From Mucilaginibacter myungsuensis (GTDB lineage: Bacteria > Bacteroidota > Bacteroidia > Sphingobacteriales > Sphingobacteriaceae): a stretch of 64,000 bases of DNA. Where the stretch lies: the NCBI RefSeq assembly GCF_015222005.1, contig NZ_JADFFL010000006.1:248001-312000 (forward strand), given 5' to 3'. The notes beneath the pieces are model-generated. The model did not search any database. It had not been told where the DNA came from and saw only the letters and a program-made list of their open reading frames with translations. Below are positions 16,264 to 25,217 of this stretch, piece after piece. Every line of letters begins with the position of its first letter. Position 1 is the first letter of the stretch. The translations under genes and the position numbers were made by a program.

Positions 16264-17127
16264 TTAATTTGCCCGCCTCACCATAAAATGGCGCTGATAT
16301 TCCATCGGTGTTTCACCCTTAACGGCCCTGAATTTGCGGTTAAAGTAGGATACGCTGTTAAAACCAGCGTCCAGACTAACCTGTGATATGCTGAGGTTGC
16401 TGGTTTGCAGCAGCTTGCAGGCATGACCAATACGCAGGTCGGTCAAAAATTCAGAAAGTGTCTTCCGGGTGAACTTTTTAAAATAGCGGCAAAAGGCTGA
16501 TGGGGATAGATAGGCTATGGATGCCACCTCGTCAAGTGTGATATCCCGACGGTAATGCTCCAGGATATGGTCGTAAACCTTACTCATCCGGGCCGATTCG
16601 TCAAAGTTAAGCCCGCTCATAAATTTCGGGCTGGATAATAAGGTCTGACCTTCGGAAAGCGACAGAGAGTGCAAAATATCCAGCAGACCGATTACGATCT
16701 CGGTATGAGATTTAGATATCAGCGCGTGGATCTTCTTAGCAAATTCCGCTTTATCCGTACCTTCAAAAACGATGCCTTGGGATGAGCGTTGCAACAGCGC
16801 CTTGATGTTTTTGAAAGGCTCGCGGTCAAAGAAACCGGGACCTAAAAAATTCTCGTGAAATTGGATCACCACTTGTTTAATGGCCTCGTGCTCGCCCATG
16901 CCTTTGGTGAAAAAGGTATGCGGCAAATTAGCCCCGAACATGCAAAGATCGGTAGCGGTAAACTCGGTAACGCTATCGCCAACGATGCGCCTGCCTGCCC
17001 CTTCCAGTATCAGGATGATCTCGAACTCGGGATGCGCGTGGAAGGGGAAGTCGTTGTATTTAAATTCCTCTTCCTTAACCACAAAAAGGTTATCTGGACT
17101 AACTATGTTCTCGCGGAAGATCCTCAT
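16264..17127 (-). CDS. AraC-family transcriptional regulator
   Basis: 287 residues. The N-terminal part (about 10-150) is cupin-like (FHAHPEFEIILILEGAGRR). Two helix-turn-helix motifs end the protein (IAYLSPSAFCRYFKKFTRKTLSEF and VSLDAGFNSVSYFNRKFRAVKGETP), the second carrying the family signature. It lies just downstream of GH127 on the same strand and near GH51, so control of arabinose-polymer use is the reasonable inference. Confidence 0.92.
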   Translation of the reverse strand: MRIFRENIVSPDNLFVVKEEEFKYNDFPFHAHPEFEIILILEGAGRRIVGDSVTEFTATDLCMFGANLPHTFFTKGMGEHEAIKQVVIQFHENFLGPGFFDREPFKNIKALLQRSSQGIVFEGTDKAEFAKKIHALISKSHTEIVIGLLDILHSLSLSEGQTLLSSPKFMSGLNFDESARMSKVYDHILEHYRRDITLDEVASIAYLSPSAFCRYFKKFTRKTLSEFLTDLRIGHACKLLQTSNLSISQVSLDAGFNSVSYFNRKFRAVKGETPMEYQRHFMVRRAN

Positions 17128-17210
17128 ATTTTACCGTGCCTTAGCTGCACTAAAGCTACTAATAAGATACGAGAGTTTGACAGTTAAACGTCTGTGCAGA
17201 GGCTCTCGGC

Positions 17211-17355
17211 AAAAGTCGCGCGTCCCCGGTTGAGCGGGGTCAGGGGCGTGTCCTCCGTTTGCAAAGTCTGCGAAAGGGCACACCCCTATCAAAGCAGGTT
17301 CTTTATATATGGTCTGTGCTTCCCCGCTCAAGCAGGGAGACTTGGGCTTGTCATC
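17211..17355. repeat. 145-bp dispersed multi-hairpin element, copy A
   Basis: Built from TCCCCGGTTGAGCGGGG, then a long arm CAGGGGCGTGTCC pairing with GGGCACACCCCT, then TCCCCGCTCAAGCAGGGAGA and an end TTGGGCTTGTCATC. Copies B and C at 58531-58675 and 63826-63968 share the same order. It lies between GH127 and the AraC gene. No coding potential. Confidence 0.85.
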
Positions 17356-17372
17356 TACCATCAAAACGTTTC

Positions 17373-19421
17373 TCACTTCTCCGGCATCCAAACCTGGTAA
17401 GGCGCGCCAGGCGTACGGTTACCCAACGCATAAAACGGTATTGCCGTAAAATTCACGGTTTGGCCATCTTTATTGGTGGCTTGCCCGCTGATGGTGTTGA
17501 TACCGTTCAATAACGATGGGTTATAGCTTACCTGCATTTTCACATCAGACTTAATGCTGTAACCTTTAACGCCCGGGTTGTCCAGATCTTCAAAACCATA
17601 GATCATTGGTCCGGCAGCAATGGTGGTCTTTCCCTTTACCGATGCTACGGCTTCGTTGCTGGTCACCAGGCGCGGGGCCATAGGCAGGTCCAGCGTTATC
17701 GCATCGCCTTTTTTCCATTGGCGGGTAATGGTGACGTAGCCTTTATCAACCTTCACCGGAACAGCTTTGCCATTCACTTTTAAGGATACCGAACCTGTGG
17801 TTTTGGAGTAATAGAGGTCAAAAGGATTCTCTTTACCCTGTGCCCAACCCGGTATGCGGATCTTTACCGGAATAGCTTTAGTGGTGGCGGTACGCAACTC
17901 GATCTTAGAATTACCTTTCCATGGATACCCGGTAGATTGTTTTACCAGCACCTCGGTACCGTTCACTTTTAAAGAAGCTTCGCTGCCTACAAAAAGATTA
18001 ACATAAACCGCCTTACCATCCTGCCCGTAAATATATCCCGGCAGGGCCGAGAACATCTTCAAGATCATGGGCGGGCAGCACGGGCAACTGTGCCAGTTCC
18101 AGCGCTTGTGGCCGTTAGCTAACAATGGGTTCTCATAATAGTAATGATCCCCGCTAATGGATACGCCCGATAGCAGGTTATTATAGGCCACGCGCTCAAA
18201 CTCATCCATGTATTTGCCGTCGGCCTCCAGCTCGTTCATCTGTTGCGAGAAGAATCCCGAGCCGATAGATGCGCAGGTCTCGCCGTAAGCATTTTCTGGC
18301 AGGAAGTAGTCAGGCCCAAATTTCTCGTCCTCGTGAATGGCACCTTGTCCGCCTGTGATAAACAGGCGTTTACCTATCATGTTGTCCCAATAATTATTGG
18401 CGGTTTTAGCATAGGCGGCGTTGTCGGTCTCCATAGCCATGGCTGTAACGGCGGTGGCCAACAAAGTGGCACGCACAGCATGGCCTTCAATGGTCTTTTG
18501 TTCGGTCACCGGCATGTGGTCCTGGTTGTAGGCGCCGTCGGTCTTGCGTTTGCTGTTGGCATCGGCCATTTGGTAATGGCCGCGTACATCTATCCAGTAC
18601 TTGGCTAAGGCTAAATAAGCTTGCTTGTTCACCGGGACACCTAATTGCGCTTTTAGTTTAGGGTTGTTCTTAAATAGTTGATACAACTTCAACACCGCCT
18701 CCTCTGGTCCGGCATGGCCGGGAACCACGTTCTGTTTAGGTGCCGGCCCCATAAAGCCGGCCATTAGGTTGGTCAGCTTAACGGCCACTTTTAATAGTTC
18801 GGTCTTTTTAGTGGCGTTGTGATAGTGTACGGCGGCCTCTACCAGCATGCCGGCATTGTACACATCGTGTTGCCAGCGGTCCTCGCCGCCATTTAGGCCC
18901 CAACGTTTTTCGGGATAGGTGAGGGTGGTGTAGGTGTTCAGATAACCATCAGGACTTGCCGCCTGTGCCGCTGCTATGCGTTTAATATAGGCATCCAGCT
19001 TCTGCTCCAGTTTAGGGTCGGGGTTAAGGATCAGCAGGTCGGCGGCGCCGCGGATGGTCTCATAAACCAAGCCATCGTACCAAGGTGGACCATCGTGCTT
19101 GTTGGTTTTGCTTTGGCCTTGGGCCACCATATCAAAATTAAGGAAGGCATTACGGGTGCGTCCCCATTTTTGTTTCTCGTCGATTATGTCCTGACGGTCG
19201 GGGTCATACTTGCCCTCCAGTTTATCCAGCACATCGTAAACTGTTACGGTGCTCGATGTTTTCAGTTTAGGTGCCCAAAAGGCATCGTCTACCTTAACAT
19301 CCCGAAGATCTAATGGATGAACGATCTTTTTAACCAATACTTTCTTTTGCGCATCTGCCGGTTCAGCCATTACTAATAACGCGACACCTATAGCCACAAG
19401 GATATATTTTTTGCTGATCAT
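17373..19421 (-). CDS. GH127 beta-L-arabinofuranosidase
   Basis: 682 residues from the ATG at 19421, preceded by a GGAG nine bases upstream; the ATG at 19436 would add five residues. Signal peptide MISKKYILVAIGVALLVM..ADAQ. The family active site is intact: GETCAS (Glu381, Cys383) and SCPCCPP (Cys448, Cys449), equivalent to Glu338, Cys340, Cys417 and Cys418 of Bifidobacterium HypBA1, the zinc-bound cysteine nucleophile site. It removes beta-1,2-linked L-arabinofuranose from plant glycoproteins or pectin side chains in the periplasm. Divergent from the GH51 gene. Confidence 0.94.
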   Translation of the reverse strand: MISKKYILVAIGVALLVMAEPADAQKKVLVKKIVHPLDLRDVKVDDAFWAPKLKTSSTVTVYDVLDKLEGKYDPDRQDIIDEKQKWGRTRNAFLNFDMVAQGQSKTNKHDGPPWYDGLVYETIRGAADLLILNPDPKLEQKLDAYIKRIAAAQAASPDGYLNTYTTLTYPEKRWGLNGGEDRWQHDVYNAGMLVEAAVHYHNATKKTELLKVAVKLTNLMAGFMGPAPKQNVVPGHAGPEEAVLKLYQLFKNNPKLKAQLGVPVNKQAYLALAKYWIDVRGHYQMADANSKRKTDGAYNQDHMPVTEQKTIEGHAVRATLLATAVTAMAMETDNAAYAKTANNYWDNMIGKRLFITGGQGAIHEDEKFGPDYFLPENAYGETCASIGSGFFSQQMNELEADGKYMDEFERVAYNNLLSGVSISGDHYYYENPLLANGHKRWNWHSCPCCPPMILKMFSALPGYIYGQDGKAVYVNLFVGSEASLKVNGTEVLVKQSTGYPWKGNSKIELRTATTKAIPVKIRIPGWAQGKENPFDLYYSKTTGSVSLKVNGKAVPVKVDKGYVTITRQWKKGDAITLDLPMAPRLVTSNEAVASVKGKTTIAAGPMIYGFEDLDNPGVKGYSIKSDVKMQVSYNPSLLNGINTISGQATNKDGQTVNFTAIPFYALGNRTPGAPYQVWMPEK

Positions 19422-19667
19422 TTTTATTGTCTCCATATATTTTAGATATATGCGGGTGCCGGTATGCCATTTTCCGCGATCGCTAATTTAGGTAATAAAA
19501 GCCTGCACAAATTTGAACGTTCTTGCCAAATTCTTTCACTAACTTGATCCGTAGCTTGCACGCCTTTGGTCAATATCGAACTAAAAGTTATCAATTGCGT
19601 GCGATCACTGCTGGGGCCGAACACAGATCTTAGGAGCGTTAAATATCATCATCACCAGATCATCTCT

Positions 19668-22103
19668 ATGACCAAAAACATAAGCCGTCAACTTATTGCA
19701 CAATGTGGCTTTACTTTATTAGCTACCCTTGCCGCATCGGGGCAAACGGCGCGTATTACCATCGACGCTGCCAAAGTGTTGAATAAGATACCGGCCAACC
19801 TTTACGGAACTTGTATCGAAGACGTTAACCACGAAATATACGGCGGTCTGTACGATCAGCGCCTGTATGGCGATAGCTTTGAAGAGCCTGCACCATCACG
19901 TCAATTTAAAGGTTGGAGAACAATTAAAGGCGAATGGGGTACCATTCCCGGCGGCGTATCCGTTAATGCGGGCGAAGGTTACAAGCTGATCAAAGAAACG
20001 CCGGTGATACAGGATGGCAGCATCGAAGCTGATATCGCTTTTCCTAAAGGCAGTGGCGTAGCCGGTTTCATTACCCATGTAAACAACGCAGGTCCTGGTG
20101 CCGATAATTTTGACGGTTACGAGATCAGCTTAGCGCCCGAGCGGCAGGCCATAGTTTTGGGTAAACACCGTAAAAATTTCCAGTCGCTAAAAGAGGTGAA
20201 AGTTAAGTTTGATAAGACCGGCTGGACGCACTTGCGGGTTGACATCCGTGGGGCACACTTAACCATCTACGTAAATAACGAGACCAAACCAGTGATAGAC
20301 TTTACCGATACCAATAACCCCTTAGAGGCAGGCAGCGTAGGTTTAAGGACATTCTTTGCCGATGCGCAATTCCGCGGGATCAAGATAAAGAGTGATGCCG
20401 TTGATGTACCGGTGGAGTTTATCAGCAGTAAGCCATTGCAGGTCAGCTCGGTTTGGGATGCCGTTAGTGCGCCGTCGGCCAAAGTGAATTTTTCATTAGC
20501 GGATGATGCCTTTAATGGCAAACAAGCCCAAGTGATCGAGTATCTGGGCGGTACAGGCAAAGCTGGCTTAGCCAATAACGGATTGAACCGTTGGGGCATC
20601 GGCGTTCGCCGGGGGCAAAAGTTTCAGGGGTATATTTATTTAAAGGCCGATCAGTTCAAGGGCCCGGTGACCGTGGCTTTGCAAAACGCGGCCGGGACTA
20701 AAACTTATGCTACGCAGCAATTGAGCGGCCTGTCATCCAACTGGAAAAAACATGCTTTCAACCTGACAGCAAACACAACCGACGGTAAGGCCCGTTTTGC
20801 TGTTTACATACAAAACAAAGGTAAACTGATGTTGGATCAGGCGGTGTTAATGTCGACAGGCAAGGACCAATTCAAAGGCTTGCCTTTAAGGGCCGATATT
20901 GCCAATAAAATGGTAGAACAGGGCCTCAACTTTGTACGCTACGGCGGTACCATGGTCAATGTGCCCGATTACAAATGGAAGAACATGGTAGGCCCAACGG
21001 AAACGCGCCCGCCGTATAAAGGCCATTGGTACCCGTACAGCTCCAATAAATTCGGCATCAACGAGTTCGTTGCTTTTTGCGAGGCCGCCGGTGTCGAGTC
21101 GGCTTTTGCCATTAATGTAGAGGAAACCCCTCAGGACGTGACCGACATGGTGGAGTACCTGACAGGTGACGCTACCACCACCTGGGGTAAAAAGCGCGCG
21201 GCGGCCGGTCACCCTAAACCTTATCCGGTAAAATATATTGAGCTGGGTAACGAGGAAGTGATCTGGGGCGATAACCCTAAAGATTACGTGCATTATGCCG
21301 AGCGTTTCAATATCCTGTACGATGCTATCCATGCTAAAGATCCGTCCATCAAAGTGATCTGCGCGGCATGGTGGAGGCCAAAGTCGAGCAATATGGAAGT
21401 GGTGTTTAAGGCCATCAACGGCAAGGCTGACTACTGGGACCTGCACACCGATGCCGACGAAGCTAATGCCGGTGCTTTGGTTGACAAGAACCTGCAGAAC
21501 ATGCGCGACCTGTTCCTGAAGTGGGACCCGAATACCAAAATGCGCATTGCTATATTTGAAGAGAACGGTGGCCTGCATGATCAGCAGCGGGCCTTGGGTC
21601 ATGCTACTACGCTGAACGCTGTCCGCCGCCATGGCGATTTTGTGCTGACTTCCTGCGCGGCCAATGGCTTGCAAGCATTGGGGCAAAATGACAACGGCTG
21701 GGATCAGGGGCAGATATTCTTTACACCATCGCAGGTTTGGGGTATGCCTCCGTTTTATTCCGGGCAAATGGCCGCGAAAGCGCATCAACCGCTGTTAGTG
21801 TCGAGCACTACCAAAGGCGACCTGGATGTGACCGTTACCCGCGATGAGAACAGCAGCGAATTGATTATGCACATCATTAACATCAAAGAAGATGAGGTGA
21901 AGACCAATATCGATATCAAGGGCTTCGACCGGAGCAACCCGGCGGTTAAGGTGGCAACGCTGGCAGGTGACCTGAAAGCAAGGAACACTCCGGAGCAACC
22001 GACCCGAACATCCACCAAGGAGACGACCGTGCAATTGACAGGGAATAATGTAAAGTACAGTTTCCCGGCGCACTCTTATACCATATTAAGGTTTAAGAAG
22101 TGA
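19668..22103 (+). CDS. GH51 alpha-L-arabinofuranosidase, exported
   Basis: 811 residues from the ATG at 19668; earlier in-frame starts add unlikely leader. Signal peptide ends ASGQ near residue 26. An embedded beta-sandwich (about 70-245, WRTIKGEW..GSIEADI) resembles a concanavalin-like carbohydrate module and a second beta domain spans about 265-400, before the catalytic (beta/alpha)8 barrel. Catalytic acid/base is Glu529 in IELGNEE, nucleophile is Glu631 or Glu632 in FEENGG. It cleaves terminal alpha-L-arabinofuranose from arabinan or arabinoxylan. The long antisense frames inside it are shadows. Confidence 0.93.
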   Translation: MTKNISRQLIAQCGFTLLATLAASGQTARITIDAAKVLNKIPANLYGTCIEDVNHEIYGGLYDQRLYGDSFEEPAPSRQFKGWRTIKGEWGTIPGGVSVNAGEGYKLIKETPVIQDGSIEADIAFPKGSGVAGFITHVNNAGPGADNFDGYEISLAPERQAIVLGKHRKNFQSLKEVKVKFDKTGWTHLRVDIRGAHLTIYVNNETKPVIDFTDTNNPLEAGSVGLRTFFADAQFRGIKIKSDAVDVPVEFISSKPLQVSSVWDAVSAPSAKVNFSLADDAFNGKQAQVIEYLGGTGKAGLANNGLNRWGIGVRRGQKFQGYIYLKADQFKGPVTVALQNAAGTKTYATQQLSGLSSNWKKHAFNLTANTTDGKARFAVYIQNKGKLMLDQAVLMSTGKDQFKGLPLRADIANKMVEQGLNFVRYGGTMVNVPDYKWKNMVGPTETRPPYKGHWYPYSSNKFGINEFVAFCEAAGVESAFAINVEETPQDVTDMVEYLTGDATTTWGKKRAAAGHPKPYPVKYIELGNEEVIWGDNPKDYVHYAERFNILYDAIHAKDPSIKVICAAWWRPKSSNMEVVFKAINGKADYWDLHTDADEANAGALVDKNLQNMRDLFLKWDPNTKMRIAIFEENGGLHDQQRALGHATTLNAVRRHGDFVLTSCAANGLQALGQNDNGWDQGQIFFTPSQVWGMPPFYSGQMAAKAHQPLLVSSTTKGDLDVTVTRDENSSELIMHIINIKEDEVKTNIDIKGFDRSNPAVKVATLAGDLKARNTPEQPTRTSTKETTVQLTGNNVKYSFPAHSYTILRFKK

Positions 22104-22140
22104 CGTGATATTTCCCACTACAGCGACTAAATAGACCGAT

Positions 22141-22200
22141 AATAAGCTTACCTTCCGGCTGTCAAATTAATGATACAAAGCCGCCTCGGGTAAGCTTATT
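22141..22200 (+). terminator. Hairpin terminator between GH51 and sorbosone-type gene
   Basis: AATAAGCTTACC (22141-22152) and GGTAAGCTTATT (22189-22200) are perfectly complementary, with a smaller inner stem CGGCT/AGCCG. Confidence 0.75.
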
Positions 22201-22247
22201 TGTATATTGGCTACGCTAATAGTGAACAAACAACATCACAATTTAAA

Positions 22248-23504
22248 ATGACCAATAAACTTATGAAAGCGGCCTGCGCATCGGGCCTGCTTGTGGGGCT
22301 TGCCGCCTTTGCTGCATTCAAGACCAGTAACGACACTCCTGTTAAAATCGCCGATCTGAAAATGCCGGGTGGATTTACCGCCACCATCGTTGCCGATTCG
22401 TTAGGTCCGATCCGCCATATCGAGGCGAATGCCAAAGGCGATATCTACGCCCGTAAGAACTTTGATCCGCGCAGGGGTGGTAAAGGGGTTTTCTTTTTGA
22501 CCGATACCAACCACGATGGGCGTCTGGATAAGAAACTCGCTTTTGGCGATTACCCGGGTACCGGCGTTAAGATCAAAGATGGTTATTTATATTCCTCATC
22601 AAATAGTGCGGTATTCCGTTATAAGTTGGACAAGAACGGGCAGGTGATCGATCCGAATAAGCCCGAGACCATTGTGACCGGCCTATTAGATAAAAGGAAC
22701 GACAACTCTAAATCGCTTGCGCTTGACGACCAGGGTAATTTATATGTGACCGTTGGTTCATGGTCTGACGCTTGCCGTCAGCCTAAGTCGGCCATTGGGA
22801 TACCGGGTTGCCCGATATTGGATTCGGCAGCCGGCGTTTGGAAATTCAAGGCATCTAAACAGAACCAAACTTACAGCGACGGTGTGCGCTTTGCGACCGG
22901 ATTGAAGAACGTTGTCGGCATAGATTACAACCCCGTTACTAAAAGCGTTTTCGCTATGCCGCACGGCCGCAGCTTTGATAAACAATCGGGTGCGTTCTTT
23001 GTCGGTCAAAAAAGCTCGGAATTACCTGCCGAGACCATGTACGAGTTAACACAAGGGTTAGACGCGGGCTGGCCGTTCACTTACTACGATCAGCAATTAA
23101 AAAAGAGCATGCTGGCCCCCGAGTATGGCGGCGACGGCGCTAAACCCGGCGACAGCAAATTTGCCGACCCGGTCATTTCATTCCCCGGCCATTTGGCGCC
23201 GAATGCAATATTGTTCTACACCGGCAATATGTTCCCTAAGCGATATAAAAATGGCGCTTTCATCGCCTTCCACGGCAGGTCGGTATCGCCAACGCGTGGT
23301 TACTTTGTAGCATTCGTACCATTTGTTAACGGTAAGCCAACAGGCGAATGGGAAGTATTTGCCGATAACTTTACCGGACAAGATCTGGAAAAACCGACCG
23401 GCCCGTACAAGTACCGCCCAATGGGTTTAGCGCAAGGACCTGACGGCGCTTTATATGTTTCTGACGACTTTGTGGGAGCGATCTTTAAGATCACTTATAA
23501 ATAA
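22248..23504 (+). CDS. PQQ-dependent sugar dehydrogenase-like (sorbosone dehydrogenase) protein
   Basis: 418 residues from the ATG at 22248. A single hydrophobic N-terminal helix (LMKAACASGLLVGLAAFAAF) precedes a six-bladed beta-propeller with glycine/aspartate-rich turns. Residues LALDDQGNLYVTVGS and YRPMGLAQGPDGALYVSDD are propeller blades of the GSDH/L-sorbosone type. It oxidises aldoses or related sugars with PQQ as cofactor; whether this member binds PQQ is not visible. It follows GH51 after a terminator. Confidence 0.85.
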   Translation: MTNKLMKAACASGLLVGLAAFAAFKTSNDTPVKIADLKMPGGFTATIVADSLGPIRHIEANAKGDIYARKNFDPRRGGKGVFFLTDTNHDGRLDKKLAFGDYPGTGVKIKDGYLYSSSNSAVFRYKLDKNGQVIDPNKPETIVTGLLDKRNDNSKSLALDDQGNLYVTVGSWSDACRQPKSAIGIPGCPILDSAAGVWKFKASKQNQTYSDGVRFATGLKNVVGIDYNPVTKSVFAMPHGRSFDKQSGAFFVGQKSSELPAETMYELTQGLDAGWPFTYYDQQLKKSMLAPEYGGDGAKPGDSKFADPVISFPGHLAPNAILFYTGNMFPKRYKNGAFIAFHGRSVSPTRGYFVAFVPFVNGKPTGEWEVFADNFTGQDLEKPTGPYKYRPMGLAQGPDGALYVSDDFVGAIFKITYK

Positions 23505-23526
23505 GAGCTAAGAAAATAACATTGCT

Positions 23527-23558
23527 AAGTCGCTTCACAAAATGGAGCGGCTTTTTTT
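23527..23558 (+). terminator. Terminator shared with the convergent small gene
   Basis: AAGTCGCT (23527-23534) pairs with AGCGGCTT, one G-U, then seven T. The T-run overlaps the stop codon of the minus-strand gene at 23557. Confidence 0.75.
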
Positions 23559-23862
23559 AGTCTGCGCCGAGGGTGGTGTGCTTTAACATCGATAGTATAA
23601 AGGCCAGTGGTATCGGTGCAAGTATCAATAACGCTAATCTGAAATAGAATTTTGAGGCGGTTTTGGATACCGCAGTTAGAATGGTGATAACGATGAGGAA
23701 GGGAGCCATGAATACGGCAGAAAATGCAAGGAGTACAAAACCCGGCAGTTCGTCATCCCCGTACTTCAGAAACAAATATACTATCCATAGCCACCCTAAA
23801 AGGTAGGCCACATAAAATGATACCGCTACGGGATGCTGCTTAAAAATCGAACCTTCTACCAT
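23557..23862 (-). CDS. Small membrane protein of unknown function
   Basis: 101 residues with three hydrophobic segments and a short acidic loop (KYGDDELPG). No family recognised. It begins 13 bases after the tryptophan 2,3-dioxygenase gene and is probably in its transcript. Confidence 0.6.
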   Translation of the reverse strand: MVEGSIFKQHPVAVSFYVAYLLGWLWIVYLFLKYGDDELPGFVLLAFSAVFMAPFLIVITILTAVSKTASKFYFRLALLILAPIPLAFILSMLKHTTLGAD

Positions 23863-23875
23863 GATCCATTAATCA

Positions 23876-24829
23876 TTAAACAATACCCAAAGCCGTCTCT
23901 ACCCAAGCCTTGCCCCAATTACCAATCTCATCTGCACTCCATAACCGCGGGTAAAAGATCCGTTTTTGAAAACGCGGCGGAAGGTATTTTTGCCAGTTGG
24001 TACCGCCGGTGGCTTTGATCTCTTCAGGCTCGCGGTGCAGGTAACGTACGGCCGACTTATAGTGCGATAGTGGCCAGTTGATATTCACATGGACGTCCAG
24101 GTTGCGAAGTTCGCGTTCCAATTCGGGGGTAGCTTGTCTGGCGGCTTTAAACTGGTTGTACAGGTTATTAAAATTGTTGGTGGCGTTACTTTGCGCCAGA
24201 TCGATAAAAGTTTTAGCGTACTTCTTCTCGAACTGCTTCAACGTCAGTGTTTTTTTTCCGGTCGATAATTCAGTCGCGCCAAATTTCCAGTAGATGTATT
24301 CAAATTGTTCGGCAATGCTTGCGGTGGCTAACTCCTCACGCTTATCTTTCGCGACGAGATTGATGAAATCGGTCGCGTGTATCTCTATCATCCGGTACTG
24401 GCCGGATTGGAAACCGCTTGCGGGTAATAAGGACATCCGGAATTTCAGGAACTGTTCTTTCTCCATGCCATCCACCATGATCTCGAACGAGTGGGTCAGC
24501 GCTTCAAAATAACGGTTGATCCGTTTTAGGCGAGCGGTGAAAAACTCAGCAGTAAGCGATGGATGGGCTGCGATCTGCTTGCACTCGTGCAGCGATAGTT
24601 TAAAGTACAACTCCGTGATCTGGTGGTAGATGATGAAGATCTCCTCGTCGGGGAACGGCGTTTTGGGGCTTTGCAAACTTAGCAACGTATCCAGGTGGAT
24701 ATAATCCCAATAGGTCAAAAAATCAGCATACAACAAACCATCCAGGTACGATGCCATATCCTGGCCCATGGCCTCGTATTTTTGTTGCAGGGCAGCTATG
24801 CGTTGTTCTATTTCGGGAGAGATGGACAT
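23876..24829 (-). CDS. kynA: Tryptophan 2,3-dioxygenase
   Basis: 317 residues, all-helical haem enzyme. FLTYWDYIHLDTLLSLQ (about 37-53), the distal-pocket EEIFIIYHQITELYF (His69), the substrate carboxylate Arg146 in GFQSGQYR, and the haem ligand His257 in NWPLSHYK match the TDO family. It opens the indole ring of L-tryptophan to N-formylkynurenine, first step of the kynurenine pathway, in the cytoplasm. No other kynurenine-pathway gene is adjacent. Confidence 0.93.
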   Translation of the reverse strand: MSISPEIEQRIAALQQKYEAMGQDMASYLDGLLYADFLTYWDYIHLDTLLSLQSPKTPFPDEEIFIIYHQITELYFKLSLHECKQIAAHPSLTAEFFTARLKRINRYFEALTHSFEIMVDGMEKEQFLKFRMSLLPASGFQSGQYRMIEIHATDFINLVAKDKREELATASIAEQFEYIYWKFGATELSTGKKTLTLKQFEKKYAKTFIDLAQSNATNNFNNLYNQFKAARQATPELERELRNLDVHVNINWPLSHYKSAVRYLHREPEEIKATGGTNWQKYLPPRFQKRIFYPRLWSADEIGNWGKAWVETALGIV

Positions 24830-24847
24830 GGTGTAAAGTTAGGTTTT

Positions 24848-25106
24848 TAGTCCGAAAGACGGGAAGTCCGAAAGACCGAAAGTAGCTGCGATGATAGGTG
24901 CCATGAGTGTTCAACAGTAGTGAGCGTTCAATGTGATCCCGATGGAAATGGAAAGCCCGGAACGGGGACGGCCAAGAGTATAGAGAGCGGCGAGGACTTG
25001 AAATAAATAGCGGGGCCTCCTGTGTCAAAGGACTATAGCCGCTCGTTTCCGGGCAAAAGCATCTTTTCTAACTTCCGGTCTTTCGGACTTCCCGTCTTTC
25101 GGACTA
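24848..25106. repeat. Inverted pair of 8-bp word repeats flanking about 185 bp
   Basis: 24848-24883 reads in octads (TCCGAAAG ACGGGAAG repeated with variation) and 25069-25106 is its near-perfect reverse complement over 36 bp. The centre, 24884-25068, contains no gene. A third, short copy of the octads is at 38520-38560. The rest of the 388-base gap 24830-25217 holds only the ClC promoter. Confidence 0.8.
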
Positions 25107-25111
25107 AATAT

Positions 25112-25119
25112 TATCTTTG
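25112..25119 (+). promoter_or_regulatory. Promoter of the ClC gene
   Basis: TATCTTTG is an exact -7 box. The -33 region falls inside the right arm of the octad repeat (25069-25106), so the repeat may supply part of this promoter. The ATG is 99 bases downstream. Confidence 0.55.
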
Positions 25120-25217
25120 CTTATCTAAAAAAGGTGATGGTGCTCCACCTAATTGAACCGCTGCAAAGCTGATGGCGCCTACCCAAATAAATTAATTGTT
25201 TATTTGCCTGTAGGTGT

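Noticed and set aside
20886..21788. 300-residue antisense frame inside GH51
   Set aside because: GH51 has a complete catalytic domain on the plus strand; the antisense frame has no motif or start signal.
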